Shown: positions 33,301 through 43,505, counted from the stretch's first letter. The stretch is 51,566 bases of DNA from Verrucomicrobiaceae bacterium (GCA_007280915.1 QYQL01000048.1:1-51566); one strand, 5' to 3'. The notes: a model not told the origin generated them from the letters alone. Numbers and translations: made by a program.

Positions 33301-33946
33301 TCTGGTTGCGGATCGCGTAGCGGACCAGTTCGCCGATCGAGTGGAGACCGAGCTTGCGCATGACCGCGGCGCGGTGGGTTTCGGCGGTTTTGACGCTGAT
33401 GCCGAGCGCGGATGCGACTTCCTTGTTGCTGCGACCCTCGGCCAGAAGCTGAATGATTTCACGCTCCCGCGAAGAGGGTTTCGCCCCGTCATCCGCAGGG
33501 GCATGAGGCATGTCCTTCCGCTGAAAGCTTTCAAAAAGAACCTCGGAGACCTGCGAGCTGAAGTAGTGACGCCCCTCCAGGATGCTCTCCACAGCGGAAA
33601 GCAGGTGCCGTCCGGCGTCAGACTTCAGAATATAACCGTGGGCCCCGGCGTTGAAGACTTCGTAGACCAGACGCTCCGCGTCATGAACGGTGAAAATCAG
33701 AACCTTTGTTTCCGGACAGAGCTTCAGAATCTGCCGTGCCGCCTCGATTCCATTGAGCTCGGGCATGCTGATGTCGAGGATCGCCACGTCCGGCTGCAAT
33801 TCCCCGCAGAGACGCACCGCATCCCTTCCGGTCGTCGCCTCCGCGCAGCACTCGTAGTCTGCCACGGACGCAATCAGGTTGCGAACGCCGTGGCGGACGA
33901 TTTCGTGGTCGTCAGCAATCAGGATTTTTTTCTTTTTCTGCGACAT
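33287..33946 (-). CDS. NarL/FixJ-type response regulator
   Basis: The protein has 219 residues. The receiver domain has KILIADDHEIV, phosphoacceptor Asp in VAILDISMPELNG, Thr in LIFTVHD and Lys in ILKSDAG. The C-terminal LuxR-type helix-turn-helix is REREIIQLLAEGRSNKEVAS followed by ISVKTAETHRAAVMRKL. It binds DNA when phosphorylated. Its start lies 35 bp inside the end of the kinase gene, so the pair is translationally coupled. It converges with mdcB; a role in mdc control is possible but unproven. Confidence 0.95.
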   Translation of the reverse strand: MSQKKKKILIADDHEIVRHGVRNLIASVADYECCAEATTGRDAVRLCGELQPDVAILDISMPELNGIEAARQILKLCPETKVLIFTVHDAERLVYEVFNAGAHGYILKSDAGRHLLSAVESILEGRHYFSSQVSEVLFESFQRKDMPHAPADDGAKPSSREREIIQLLAEGRSNKEVASALGISVKTAETHRAAVMRKLGLHSIGELVRYAIRNQIIEA

Positions 33947-36023
33947 GGCTACGAATGTTTGCGACGATACTCACGCCGTAGATCGATGAACGAATCTCCA
34001 ACTCTCCGCCGAGTTGGGCAAGCCTTTCCCTCATCCCGGCCAGCCCCACCCCGCCACCGGCGGTGGGTGTTGTGCCCTCCGGAATCCCGTTTCCGTTGTC
34101 CCGGATCTCCAAGCGTATCCCACCGCCCAGAAGTTCGAGCGAGATCCAGGCATGGCCGGCACCGGAATGGCGGTAGATGTTTCCCATCGATTCCTGCACG
34201 ATGCGGAACAGCGTCGTCTCGATATCCGAATCCATCCGGGGAAATCCCTCGGCCACATCAAGAGTCACCGGAATCGCCGTGCGCTTCGTAAAGCCGTCCG
34301 CAAACCATTCCAAGGCAAACGACAGGCCGACCTCGTCGAGGAGCGGAGGATGCAGAAGATACGAAATGGTGCGCAACTCCATGCAGCAATCGCGGGCGAT
34401 CTGCCGGGTCTCGGCGACGATCCGCCGGGTGGTTTCGTCGCCGGCCACCGGCTCGAGGAGGCTCATGTTCATCTCAAGAGCCGAAAGGCTCTGGGCGGTG
34501 GAGTCGTGCAGTTCTCTGGCGATCTTGCGCCTCTCGTCATCCTGCAGACGCATCAGCCGGTTCGAGAGGGTGCGGAGTTCGCGCTCGGAATTTTGAAGCT
34601 GCTGCTGGGCCTGAACCTGCGGAGTAATATCCGCGGCAACCCACTGCCCATCAGCTCTGGATCCATCCGGTAGAAAATTCGCGCGCAGCGTGCTCCGGAA
34701 CCAGAGCGCCGAGGAATTCTCATCCAGAATCTGATGGATGAACGTGTCCAACGGGTGATCCGGATCCAGCGCCTGGAATTTTTTGGAGAGAAAATCGAAC
34801 GTCACCGCGGGGAGGCACCGCTGAAGAAATCCGCCGTGACCGGAACTCTGGCGGAATGTCCGCTGGAAGATTCCGTTGGCAAATGTGAGTTCGAACCCCG
34901 GGGTGAACCGGCAGATGATCTCATTCTGGTCCTCAACCACCGCTCGGTAGCTCCAGCGGGCACGGTCGAGCTGGAGCGCCAAATCCTCGATTCGTCTCGC
35001 CAGAGTGGCGAGCTCGTCGCTGCCCCGGAAATCCAGCTGAAGGGGAAGGATGTCCCGCTCACTCTCGACCTTTCCGGTCAGCTCGCGGATGCGGGCCAGA
35101 ATCGTCCGGTCGAGCAGGATCCACATCACGAGAAAAAGCGTTCCTCCGGCAAGCGTCAGCACGGTGAGAAAAATCTGAACCGCCTGCAAGCCCTCGGCGT
35201 AGAGAGGCCTGCCCTGGGAGAGGCGGATCTGGCCGATCGGGATTCCGTTGATCCCCCGGATCAGGATATGCCCGAGAAGCAGATTCGGCCCCTCGGCCTG
35301 CACAAAAAATTCATTCCGGGCAAGCATGGTCAGCAGGGGTTCGCTGCGCTCGCCGCTGACATTCACCGCGCGGAGCGGCTCAAATGCCACACGCACTCCG
35401 AACATTCCCTCGAGAAATGCCAGCGACTCGTTGTCAATGATCCGCCCGCCCACAACCATGCTCCCATCGCCATGCTTCTGGCAGGCAATCGCCGTCAGGG
35501 AATCGCCGAGAAGGATGAATCCCGCCACAGGAAGCCGGACCCCTCCGGCTCCCGACAACCACTGGGTCCAGGCGGGGGCTTCTGAAAAAATCCTACGCGC
35601 GGTGGCATCGCGGAAAACCGTGCTCCGGATCCGGCCGTCCACATCCGCAAGGGAAAGAAAATCAAATTGAAGGGCCGCGAGCGAAGCACCCTGGGGCAGG
35701 ACGAAGAGCCCGTTTTCCATGGACTCGCTCCGTTGAAGCCAATCGGCCAGGGAGATCTCGAGCGGGCGCGTCTCCCGGGCCAGCATGAGCTTGAACCGCT
35801 GAAGCGTCGCGATCATCTCCTGGCGTTCGGTATCTTCGAACTCCCGCAGGATGATCTCGCTGGTCAGCAGAACAACCGCCATGCCAAGAAGGAGTGAAAA
35901 AATCACGAAGAGCGTCAGGGCCTTCGAATAGACGCTCTGGCTTGGAAGCCTCAGAATCCTCGCAAGCAGGCCGTTGCCGCCATCCGTCCTGGGGGCACTG
36001 AATGCTCCGGAGCTTTCCTCCAT
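33912..36023 (-). CDS. Membrane sensor histidine kinase, NarL/UhpB type
   Basis: A 703-residue kinase. One membrane helix lies at about 38-58 and a second at about 290-310, bounding a periplasmic sensor of roughly 230 residues that resembles CHASE4 (LADWLQRSE near its start). HAMP, PAS (VVEDQNEIICRFTPGF), then HisKA_3 with ERRKIARELHDSTAQSLSAL and an HATPase with IEIRDNGNGIPEG-like and GVGLAGMRERLAQLGG boxes follow. It signals to the LuxR-type regulator that overlaps its end. The stimulus is unknown. Confidence 0.93.
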   Translation of the reverse strand: MEESSGAFSAPRTDGGNGLLARILRLPSQSVYSKALTLFVIFSLLLGMAVVLLTSEIILREFEDTERQEMIATLQRFKLMLARETRPLEISLADWLQRSESMENGLFVLPQGASLAALQFDFLSLADVDGRIRSTVFRDATARRIFSEAPAWTQWLSGAGGVRLPVAGFILLGDSLTAIACQKHGDGSMVVGGRIIDNESLAFLEGMFGVRVAFEPLRAVNVSGERSEPLLTMLARNEFFVQAEGPNLLLGHILIRGINGIPIGQIRLSQGRPLYAEGLQAVQIFLTVLTLAGGTLFLVMWILLDRTILARIRELTGKVESERDILPLQLDFRGSDELATLARRIEDLALQLDRARWSYRAVVEDQNEIICRFTPGFELTFANGIFQRTFRQSSGHGGFLQRCLPAVTFDFLSKKFQALDPDHPLDTFIHQILDENSSALWFRSTLRANFLPDGSRADGQWVAADITPQVQAQQQLQNSERELRTLSNRLMRLQDDERRKIARELHDSTAQSLSALEMNMSLLEPVAGDETTRRIVAETRQIARDCCMELRTISYLLHPPLLDEVGLSFALEWFADGFTKRTAIPVTLDVAEGFPRMDSDIETTLFRIVQESMGNIYRHSGAGHAWISLELLGGGIRLEIRDNGNGIPEGTTPTAGGGVGLAGMRERLAQLGGELEIRSSIYGVSIVANIRSHVAEKEKNPDC

Positions 36024-36028
36024 GCCGT

Positions 36029-37285
36029 TCAGTGCGGAGCCACCGCAGCCGCAGGAGCTTTTTTTTGTGGCAGGATCACTTTGCTGAGGTTGAAGATCGG
36101 ACCGTAGATCGCATAGACCAGACCGCCGACGATGCAGCCCAGCATCACCAGAACGATCGGCTCCAGAATCTTGTCGATCTGGCTTGCGACGACATCCAGT
36201 TCCTCCTCGTAATCTGTCGCGATCTCATCAAGCATCTCGTTCACCCCGCCGGTCTCCCCGGCCATCTGAACGACGGCCGCAATCGTGCGCCCGTCGGGGC
36301 CGAGGCGGTGGGACTCCATGAGAAAGCTCTCGGGAAGCGAGAGTCCGTCGGTGATGTGGTCGCGCACGGCGATGTAGAACCTGTCGAACTCGACATGGTT
36401 CGATGACTTGGCCGCGATCTCGAGCGCGGTGGAAATTCGCACGTTGGCATGGAGCAGGAGAGCCAGCGTGCGGAAGCTCACCATCGCCGCGGATTTCCGG
36501 ATGATGTTTCCGATGGTCGGCAGGTGGGTGATGGCAATCTGAACCGGGGGCTGGCGGTAAATTTTCGGCCAGTATTTAAAGAACACCACAATGGCAATAA
36601 CCGGCAGGGCAAGCAGATACGGCTGCTTGAGCAGAATGTCCGAGAACGCCATCAGGATCTGTGTCGGGAGCGGAAGCTGGGCATTCATCGCGATGTAGAG
36701 CTTCGAAATCGCGGGGATGAGGGTGAAGGCCATGACGATCACCACCACCAGGGCAAGGATGAGAACGATGACCGGATAGATCAGGCCGGACTTCAGCTTG
36801 CGGAGGATCCTTGCCGACTTGCTCCGGCCGGCGGAGATCTGCTTGAAGACCGCATGGATCTGGCCGGACTCCTCTCCGGCACGGATCAAAGCGATGACGT
36901 CCTCGGTGAAAAGATCCGGGTGCATCGCGAAGCAATCGCTCAGCTTGTCGCCGGTGAGGATGCGATGCGAGATGTCGGCGACCGCGCCGCGATAGCGGGG
37001 AGACTTCAGACGGGCCGCCATCAGCTCGAGGCTCTTGATGGTCGAAATATTCCGCTCCAGGCAGCGGGCCAGGCCGCCGAACAAAGTCACCGCCTCGTCC
37101 AAATTCGGCTTTTTTCCCGTCCCGCGCTGGAGGGTCTCGTCCAGTCCTGTGATGTCGGTAACGACCGCTGTCTCATTCGGAGCCTTTCCGGCTCCCAATA
37201 CCGCCTTGGCATCGTCATCCGTGTCCACGATGACCTCGGTGGACTTGGAAGTATAGATGTTGGTCAGGACGACTTTTTTCAGCAT
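36029..37285 (-). CDS. GspF/PilC-like inner membrane protein
   Basis: A 418-residue protein with two GspF domains: FGGLARCLERNISTIKSLEL with GEESGQIHAVFKQIS, and FRTLALLLHANVRISTALEI with QMAGETGGVNEMLDEI. Three membrane helices lie at about 165-195, 220-240 and 380-405. It forms the inner-membrane platform of type II secretion or type IV pili. The N-terminal 80 residues resemble the short substrate-interaction domain of PilC. No pilB, pilT or gspE gene is adjacent, so its machine is encoded elsewhere. I chose 37285 because the earlier ATG lies within a palindrome. Confidence 0.9.
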   Translation of the reverse strand: MLKKVVLTNIYTSKSTEVIVDTDDDAKAVLGAGKAPNETAVVTDITGLDETLQRGTGKKPNLDEAVTLFGGLARCLERNISTIKSLELMAARLKSPRYRGAVADISHRILTGDKLSDCFAMHPDLFTEDVIALIRAGEESGQIHAVFKQISAGRSKSARILRKLKSGLIYPVIVLILALVVVIVMAFTLIPAISKLYIAMNAQLPLPTQILMAFSDILLKQPYLLALPVIAIVVFFKYWPKIYRQPPVQIAITHLPTIGNIIRKSAAMVSFRTLALLLHANVRISTALEIAAKSSNHVEFDRFYIAVRDHITDGLSLPESFLMESHRLGPDGRTIAAVVQMAGETGGVNEMLDEIATDYEEELDVVASQIDKILEPIVLVMLGCIVGGLVYAIYGPIFNLSKVILPQKKAPAAAVAPH

Positions 37286-37304
37286 GCTAGGGGCGCGACT
37301 TACC

Positions 37305-37329
37305 GAATCCTGCACATGCGGCAGGATTC
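37305..37329. repeat. Stem-loop between fumarase and the GspF-like gene
   Basis: GAATCCTGC and GCAGGATTC form a perfect 9-bp stem with a 7-nt loop (ACATGCG). On the plus strand ATATTTTTTG follows 8 bp later; on the minus strand, in the direction of both genes, there is no T-run. It could protect the 3' end of the fumarase mRNA or fold in the leader of the GspF-like gene. Confidence 0.5.
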
Positions 37330-37362
37330 AAGCGATGATATTTTTTGAAGGTCGGAAGCTTG

Positions 37363-39018
37363 TCAGTGCCTGCCGAGCGCGCAGTCCTCGCAGGGTTTGA
37401 TCTGCTGGAAGAAGTCGTTCCCCTTGTCGTCCACAAGGATGAACGCCGGAAAATCGACGACATCGATTTTCCAGACCGCCTCCATGCCGAGCTCCGGGTA
37501 TTCGAGCATTTCGACTTTCCGGATGTTGTCCTGGGCGAGGATCGCGGCTGGACCGCCGATGGATCCGAGGTAGAACCCGCCGTGTTTGTTGCAGGCATCG
37601 GTGACCTGCTTGCTGCGGTTCCCCTTGGCGATCATGATCATGGATCCTCCGTTGGATTGGAAAAGGTCCACGTAGCTGTCCATCCGCCCGGCGGTGGTGG
37701 GACCGAACGAGCCGGAGGGAAGGCCTTTCGGGGTCTTGGCGGGACCGGCGTAGTAGACCGGGTGATCCTTGAAATACTGGGGAAGCCCCTCTCCGCGGTC
37801 GAGGCGTTCTTTCAACTTCGCGTGGGCGATGTCACGCGCGACGACGATCGTGCCGGTGAGCTCGAGCTGGGTGGTGACCGGGTGTTTGGAAAGTTCGGCA
37901 AGGATCTCGGACATCGGACGGTTGAGATCGATCCTCACGCTGTGCTTCGCGGACGCCTTGCGGAACCGGTCCGGAATGAATCGCCCGGGGTTCGTCTCGA
38001 GCACCTCAAGCCAGAGCCCGTCCTTGTCGATCCGCCCCTTGATGTTGCGGTCGGCCGAACAGGAGACTCCCATGCCGACCGGGCACGAGGCGCCGTGGCG
38101 GGGCAGGCGGACAATCCGCACGTCGAGGGCGAAATATTTTCCACCGAACTGCGCGCCGATCCCGCACGTCTGCGCGGCCTTCAATATCTTGTTCTCAAGC
38201 TCGACATCGCGGAATGCGCGACCGAGTTCATTGCCCTCGGTCGGGAGCGCGTCGAGATACTTCGTGCTCGCAAGCTTGACCGTCTTCAGGCAGGTCTCGG
38301 CCGAGGTGCCCCCGATGACAAAGACCAGGTGGTAGGGAGGGCAGGCCGCCGTGCCGAGCGACTGCATTTTCTCGATGAGAAACTTCTCCAGGCTCGCCGG
38401 GTTGAGGAGCGCCTTGGTTTCCTGAAAAAGATAGGTCTTGTTCGCGGATCCCCCGCCCTTGGCGACAAAAAGAAAATCATACGACATTCCTTCGGTGGCG
38501 AGAATGTCGATCTGAGCGGGGAGGTTGGTCCCGGTGTTGACCTCGTCATACATGTTGAGCGCCGCCGTCTGGGAATAGCGGAGGTTCTCTCCGGTGTAGG
38601 TGTTGTAGATCCCGTGCGAAACCGCCTCCTCATCGTTGGCGCCGGTCCAGACCTGCTGGCCTTTCTTGGCGACCACCGTTGCCGTGCCGGTATCCTGGCA
38701 AAAAGGAAGAACTCCGTGCGCCGCGACCTCCGCATTACGGAGCAACGTCAGGGCCACGGTCCGGTCATTTTCGCTCGCGGCCGGATCATCGAGGATCGCC
38801 GAAACCTGCGCAAGATGCGCCGGACGCAACATGAACGAAACATCCCTCATCGCCGCCTGCGCGAGGTAGGTCAACCCCTCGGGCTCGACTTTCAAAACCG
38901 GCTTGCCATCGAACTCGGCGAGCGAAACAAATTCGTCGGTCAGCTTCTTGTATTCCGTCGTGTCCTTGCCGAGGGGAAACGGTTTCTGAAAGGTGAAGGG
39001 CGGAGTGGGTTTGGCCAT
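37363..39018 (-). CDS. fumA: Class I fumarate hydratase (Fe-S)
   Basis: A 551-residue, oxygen-sensitive [4Fe-4S] fumarase. Landmarks are [85 protein letters not shown], and the C-terminal domain with [19 protein letters not shown]. It interconverts fumarate and malate. The start at 39018 (MAKPTPPF) was chosen because the next ATG upstream, 18 residues earlier, adds a Cys-rich extension and lies beyond a small hairpin at 39021-39043. Confidence 0.95.
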   Translation of the reverse strand: MAKPTPPFTFQKPFPLGKDTTEYKKLTDEFVSLAEFDGKPVLKVEPEGLTYLAQAAMRDVSFMLRPAHLAQVSAILDDPAASENDRTVALTLLRNAEVAAHGVLPFCQDTGTATVVAKKGQQVWTGANDEEAVSHGIYNTYTGENLRYSQTAALNMYDEVNTGTNLPAQIDILATEGMSYDFLFVAKGGGSANKTYLFQETKALLNPASLEKFLIEKMQSLGTAACPPYHLVFVIGGTSAETCLKTVKLASTKYLDALPTEGNELGRAFRDVELENKILKAAQTCGIGAQFGGKYFALDVRIVRLPRHGASCPVGMGVSCSADRNIKGRIDKDGLWLEVLETNPGRFIPDRFRKASAKHSVRIDLNRPMSEILAELSKHPVTTQLELTGTIVVARDIAHAKLKERLDRGEGLPQYFKDHPVYYAGPAKTPKGLPSGSFGPTTAGRMDSYVDLFQSNGGSMIMIAKGNRSKQVTDACNKHGGFYLGSIGGPAAILAQDNIRKVEMLEYPELGMEAVWKIDVVDFPAFILVDDKGNDFFQQIKPCEDCALGRH

Positions 39019-39020
39019 GG

Positions 39021-39043
39021 CGGTATTAGAAAAAGTAATACTG
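39021..39043 (-). repeat. Hairpin immediately before fumA
   Basis: An 8-bp stem, including one G-T pair, encloses the loop GAAAAAG (minus strand CTTTTTC). It ends two bases before the fumA ATG, so it could hide the start codon region when folded. Confidence 0.4.
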
Positions 39044-39068
39044 CCACAAAAACAGGCTTTTCGCAACC

Positions 39069-40799
39069 TCAATGGCCGCCGGTTTCCATGAAACTGTTTT
39101 TGCAGAGCCTGGCGTAAAGCCCGTCTTTCGCGACCAGTTCGCCATGCCGTCCGCGCTCGACGATACAGCCCCGGTCGAGCACGAGAATCTGGGAGGCATG
39201 ACGGACCGTGGAAAGCCTGTGGGCGATGACGAAGCTGGTGCGGTGTTCCATGAGACGGTCGAGCGCCTGCTGGATGAGAAGCTCGGTGGCGGTATCCACG
39301 CTCGCAGTCGCCTCATCGAGGATCAGGATCGGGGGATTCTTGAGCAGGGCACGCGCGATCGATATCCGCTGCTTTTCGCCGACGCTGAGCCGGATCCCTC
39401 GCTCGCCGACCGGCGAGTGCAGCCCCTCCGGAAGCCTCCGCACGAAATCCGCCGCGTTCGCCGCCTCCAGCGCCTGCCACATTTCGTCCTCGGTGGCCTC
39501 CTCCCTGCCGACCCGCAGGTTTTCGGCGGTGGTGCCGTTGAATAGAAAACTTTCCTGGGTAACGACGGCAATGTTCGCGCGGAGGTGGCTTCTCGGAATC
39601 TGCCGCAACGGGATTCCATCGATGAGAATCTCCCCGCCGGTGAATTCGTAGAACCGGACAAGCAGGTTCACGAGGGTCGACTTTCCCGCCCCGGTCGGAC
39701 CGACCAGGGCCACCGTCTCGCCGGCTAGGACGGACAATTCGATATTTGAAAGAACGGGCAGCTCGGGAGAATACGAAAACGACACATCGCGGTATTCGAC
39801 AGCTCCCGCCACCGGCTTCGTAATCACATCCCCGGCATCCGGGCTCTCGGAATCGGAGTCCATGATCTCAAACACCCGGTCGCCTGCAGCGCGTCCGGCC
39901 TGGAAAATCTGGTTGAGCATGTGGAGCCGGCCGACCGGCTCGTAGAGAAAGCGCGCCAGCACGAAGAATGCGACAAGCTTGCCGACATCCATCCTCCCAT
40001 CGAGCACCTCGCGCGCGCCGTAACCGGCGATAAGAAGCATCCCGCAGGATGTCAGAAATCCCATGCTCGGCTGGTAGATCGCCCACGCCCGCATCACGAC
40101 GAGCGTGGCCTTCCTCACCGCATTGCTCGCGGAATCGAACCGCACCTGCTCGCGATCCTCGCTCGTGTAGGTTTTGATCTGCCAGATGCCGGCGATGTTG
40201 TCGTGGAGAAGGGAATTCAGCGCCGACACCGACTTGCGCTGGAATTTGTAACGGGACCGCGCGGTCATCGTATAAATCACCGCCCCCGCCGCGAGAAACG
40301 GGATGGGAAGCAGCGCGGCCACGGTCAGCGCCGGACTGTAGGCGATCATCACCCCGCTCACGATCACGATTTGGAGCACGGCCACCGTCCCCTGCTCGAT
40401 TCCGTCGATCAGGACCCGCTCGACGCTCGTCACATCCTCGATGAGACGGGTCATGATGTCCCCGGTCGCGCGGCTGTCGAACCATGGCAGCGGAAGTTTC
40501 TGGATATGACCGTAGAGCTCGCTGCGCAGGTCGAAGATCACCTTCTGCTCGAAGTGGTTGTTGAAAATGATCCTCAGGCTGTCGAGCAGCTCCTGAAGAA
40601 AAAATGCGGCGAACCCCGTCGCCAGAAGCGGCGGCAGGAGCCCCGGCTGGTTCCCCCGGATCACGTCGTCCACGATCCGCTGCGTCACCGCAGGGAAGAT
40701 CACCACCATCAAGGTGCTCAGGATCGCGCAGCCCAGCGTGGCAAACGCCAGCAGCGGATACCGCCGCACGTAGGGAAGGACGCGGAAAAAAACTGACAC
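39069..40799 (-). CDS. MsbA-like ABC exporter
   Basis: A 576-residue fused exporter. Six membrane helices occupy about residues 15-305 (for example [15 protein letters not shown]-type segments), with [19 protein letters not shown] and [12 protein letters not shown] as coupling regions. The ATPase has Walker [11 protein letters not shown]-loop [19 protein letters not shown], signature [16 protein letters not shown] (a variant of LSGGQ) and Walker [14 protein letters not shown]. The closest general type moves lipid A or lipid-linked precursors, but the substrate cannot be fixed. It sits 3 bp after terC and 50 bp before fumA on the same strand. Confidence 0.92.
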   Translation of the reverse strand: MSVFFRVLPYVRRYPLLAFATLGCAILSTLMVVIFPAVTQRIVDDVIRGNQPGLLPPLLATGFAAFFLQELLDSLRIIFNNHFEQKVIFDLRSELYGHIQKLPLPWFDSRATGDIMTRLIEDVTSVERVLIDGIEQGTVAVLQIVIVSGVMIAYSPALTVAALLPIPFLAAGAVIYTMTARSRYKFQRKSVSALNSLLHDNIAGIWQIKTYTSEDREQVRFDSASNAVRKATLVVMRAWAIYQPSMGFLTSCGMLLIAGYGAREVLDGRMDVGKLVAFFVLARFLYEPVGRLHMLNQIFQAGRAAGDRVFEIMDSDSESPDAGDVITKPVAGAVEYRDVSFSYSPELPVLSNIELSVLAGETVALVGPTGAGKSTLVNLLVRFYEFTGGEILIDGIPLRQIPRSHLRANIAVVTQESFLFNGTTAENLRVGREEATEDEMWQALEAANAADFVRRLPEGLHSPVGERGIRLSVGEKQRISIARALLKNPPILILDEATASVDTATELLIQQALDRLMEHRTSFVIAHRLSTVRHASQILVLDRGCIVERGRHGELVAKDGLYARLCKNSFMETGGH

Positions 40800-40802
40800 G
40801 GC

Positions 40803-41549
40803 TCAGACGTCCTCGCTGTAGGGTTGGTGGAGATGCACGGGCTTCTGCGATTTCTTGATCAGTTTGAGGTTGAGCATCTCGACGAACACCGAGAAGCCCA
40901 TCGCAAAATAGATATACCCCTTCGAGACGTGCTGGCCGAAACCGTCCGCGATCAGCGTCACCCCGATCAGCAGCAGGAAACTCAGCGCCAGCATCTTGAT
41001 CGTCGGGTGCGCCTCGACGAACCGGCTGATCGGTCCGGAAAAGAACATCATGAAAATCACCGAGATCACCACCGCTCCGATCATGACCGGGATGTTGTTC
41101 ACCATGCCGACCGCGGTGATCACAGAGTCGAGCGAAAACACGATATCGAGCAGCATGATCTGGATCAGCACCGCCGCGAACGATGCGGCGGCCGCTCCCG
41201 GCCCGTGCCCCTCCTCGCCTTCGAGCTTCCCATGGATCTCGCTCGTGCTCTTCGCCACAAGGAACAGCCCGCCGACCACCAGGATCAAATCCCGCCCGCT
41301 CAGCCCGTGCCCGAACACCGTGATCCATGGATTCGTCAGCCCCGCCATCCACGAAATCGTCAGCAGCAGGAGGATCCGCATGATCATCGCCAGACCGAGC
41401 CCGATCACCCGCGCCTTGTCCTGCTGGTGACTAGGCAGCTTGCCGGCCAGAATCGAAATGAAAATGACGTTGTCGATGCCCAGCACGATCTCCAGTGCAC
41501 ACAGCGTCAGAAACGCGATCCACAGCTCGGGGTTCATGATCCAGTCCAT
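40803..41549 (-). CDS. TerC-family membrane protein
   Basis: The protein has 248 residues and about seven membrane helices. Family motifs are ALEIVLGIDNVIFISILAGK, LFLVAKSTSEIHGKLEG, LLDIVFSLDSVITAVGM and GVTLIADGFGQHVSKGYIYF, with paired acidic residues inside the membrane. TerC proteins are linked to metal (often manganese) handling and tellurite resistance. The start at 41549 (MDWIMNPELWIAFL) is typical. A sigma-70-like promoter about 108 bp upstream gives a leader of about 100 nt. Confidence 0.93.
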   Translation of the reverse strand: MDWIMNPELWIAFLTLCALEIVLGIDNVIFISILAGKLPSHQQDKARVIGLGLAMIMRILLLLTISWMAGLTNPWITVFGHGLSGRDLILVVGGLFLVAKSTSEIHGKLEGEEGHGPGAAAASFAAVLIQIMLLDIVFSLDSVITAVGMVNNIPVMIGAVVISVIFMMFFSGPISRFVEAHPTIKMLALSFLLLIGVTLIADGFGQHVSKGYIYFAMGFSVFVEMLNLKLIKKSQKPVHLHQPYSEDV

Positions 41550-42212
41550 AGTCGCGCTGTTTTACCAGAGTGGCTTCCTGTGTCCATGACGTTTGGAAGA
41601 AGGTCCACGCAGAGAAGCAAAGAGCGCGGAGGTCATATTCCCTGATCCCCCCAAGCATAATATACCAACAACACGGTATTGTGAATATTCAGGATGTTAA
41701 TCGATACTGTCATGAGATGCTGGTAAAAATAGAAACCCCTCCTGTTCGCACAGCTTCGGTGTCATCTGCTTTTGACTCAACAGGTGACTGCCACAAAAGG
41801 AACCAGTGCCGTGGAGAAACACGCCCTCGCATCCGCGCCGTGGAAGAGAAGATGTCTTCTGTTTCTTGGGCCAGTATCGATGGCGTGAAAAGCGCCCGGG
41901 CACCTCAACGGCGGGACGAACTCGAAACAGCCGGCTTTGAACGGTCCCAACCTTCAAACCACCAGGCTTTCCGGAACCCTGTGACGAGAATCATACCAGA
42001 TAGAAAGAGATCGAAAACGATCCTGCTCGGCACGTTGAAGCGACAGCTGATGACTATTTCTTTCCCCTCGCTCCGCACCGTCATCCGCGATTCGCTCGCT
42101 TCGATTTTTGGACCTCAAATCAAACCAGAAAGATGCGGTTGGAAAAAAGTGAGATGGTAGAACAGAATCTGACGCACCCGCCGCTCATCGCACAGGATAC
42201 GGCTGCAGAAAA
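41550..42212. other. Gene-poor intergenic region
   Basis: This 663-bp stretch between terC and hflX is less GC-rich than its surroundings and holds no recognisable gene. It contains the likely terC promoter at 41657-41685. A 196-residue open frame (41570-42160, plus strand) lacks any family motif, signal or ribosome site and reads like random sequence. Nothing resembling a transposase remnant or RNA gene was seen. Confidence 0.6.
41657..41685 (-). promoter_or_regulatory. Likely sigma-70 promoter of terC
   Basis: On the minus strand TTCACA and TATTAT are separated by 17 bp, each matching five of six consensus bases. It is the best promoter-like site found near a protein gene. Transcription would start about 100 nt before the terC ATG. 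Confidence 0.55.
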
Positions 42213-43505
42213 TCAGCGCGCGGGATGGAGAGAAGGCACCATGAACCCCGCAAGCGCGTCGTGGAGCCGCGGAGGCACGGTGGCCAGGACGCGGGCGCCG
42301 CTTTCCTCGTAGGCGATGGAGTGGACGGTCCCCTCGCGGTGAAGGCGGGCGAGGAGTTCCGGGCGTTCGAGGGGGAGGAGCATTTCGACCGAGCGCGCTT
42401 GGCGGGCGACGAGTTCCGAGAGTCGGGCGACGAGTTCGTCGAGCCCCTGTCCGGAATGCACCGATATGAAGATCGCTTCCGGGAAGCGCCCGCGCAGCCA
42501 GATGCGTGTCGTCTCGTCGTTCACTCGATCCATCTTGTTAAAAACGATCAGGGCCTGGCTCGTATCGGCTCCGAGTTCTTCAAGGACACTCTTCGTGGTG
42601 TCGTAGAACTCCAGAACCCGCGGATGCGAGGCATCGAGGACGTGGATCAGGAAGTCCGAGAGCGCGGCCTCCTCAAGCGTGGCATTGAACGACTCGACGA
42701 GCCCGTGAGGGAGCTTGCGGATGAAGCCGACCGTGTCGGTGAGCAGGAGCGGCTGCCTGTTCGGGAGGGCGATCTTGCGCGTCGTGGTGTCGAGCGTGGC
42801 GAAAAGCTTGTTCTCGACCAGCACGTCGGCCCCGGTCATGCGGCGCAGGAGCGACGACTTACCGACGTTCGTGTAGCCGACGATTGCGGCGTTCGGCACA
42901 GGGGCGCGTTTGCGGTCCTTGCGCTGGGTCGCCCGCGAGCTGCGGACGCCCGCCAGCTCGCGCTTGAGCCGGTCGATCTGGCCTCGGATTTTTCGCCGGT
43001 CCTGCTCGAGCTGGCTCTCGCCCTCACCCTTGGCCCCGATCCCGCCGCCCTGCTTGCCGAGGTGCCCCCAGGCGCGGGTGAGGCGCGGCAGCGAATACGC
43101 CATGCGGGCGAGATCGACCTGGATCCGCGCCTCTCGGGTCTGCGCGCGCGCCCCGAAAATATCCAAAATGACCTCCTGCCGGTCGATCACGAGCACCTTC
43201 GCGATCGCCTCCCAGTTCCGCTGCTGCGCGGGAGTCAGCTCGTTGTCGAAGACCAGCACGTCGCACTCCAACTCGCGCGCCCGCTCGCAGATCTCCTCCG
43301 CCTTGCCCGATCCGATGAAATACCTCGCGTGCGTCTCCCTCGTGTGGACGGCCAGCTTTTCGACAACCGGAATCCCCAGCGTGCGGACGAGTTCCTCCAA
43401 CTCCGCAAGCAAATCCTCCGCATCGACCCGGCCGGTGGGATCGACAAACGCGCCGACCAGCAGCGCGCGCTCCACCATCTTGTCCCGGGGTCTGATCTCA
43501 AACAT
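42213..43505 (-). CDS. hflX: GTPase HflX
   Basis: A 430-residue ribosome-associated GTPase. The N-terminal domain contains YFIGSGKAEEICERAREL and LVFDNELTPAQQRNWE. The middle helical part has GGGIGAKGEGESQLEQDRR. The G domain has G1 VGYTNVGKSSL, G3 DTVGFIRKLPHGLVESF and G4 FNKMD. HflX splits stalled ribosomes, for example under heat stress. The start MFEIRPRDKMVERALLVG at 43505 fits homologues better than an ATG 7 codons upstream. Confidence 0.95.
   Translation of the reverse strand: MFEIRPRDKMVERALLVGAFVDPTGRVDAEDLLAELEELVRTLGIPVVEKLAVHTRETHARYFIGSGKAEEICERARELECDVLVFDNELTPAQQRNWEAIAKVLVIDRQEVILDIFGARAQTREARIQVDLARMAYSLPRLTRAWGHLGKQGGGIGAKGEGESQLEQDRRKIRGQIDRLKRELAGVRSSRATQRKDRKRAPVPNAAIVGYTNVGKSSLLRRMTGADVLVENKLFATLDTTTRKIALPNRQPLLLTDTVGFIRKLPHGLVESFNATLEEAALSDFLIHVLDASHPRVLEFYDTTKSVLEELGADTSQALIVFNKMDRVNDETTRIWLRGRFPEAIFISVHSGQGLDELVARLSELVARQARSVEMLLPLERPELLARLHREGTVHSIAYEESGARVLATVPPRLHDALAGFMVPSLHPAR

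Noticed and set aside
39069-40799. Variant ABC signature LSVGE in the MsbA-like exporter
   Set aside because: This variant is found in many active exporters of the family, so it is not evidence of lost function.
41550-41655. Possible yybP-ykoY manganese riboswitch before terC
   Set aside because: The conserved purine-rich core and pairing pattern of that riboswitch could not be found in the leader.
41570-42160. 196-codon open frame in the gap between terC and hflX
   Set aside because: No ribosome site, signal, domain or compositional sign of coding; left as intergenic.
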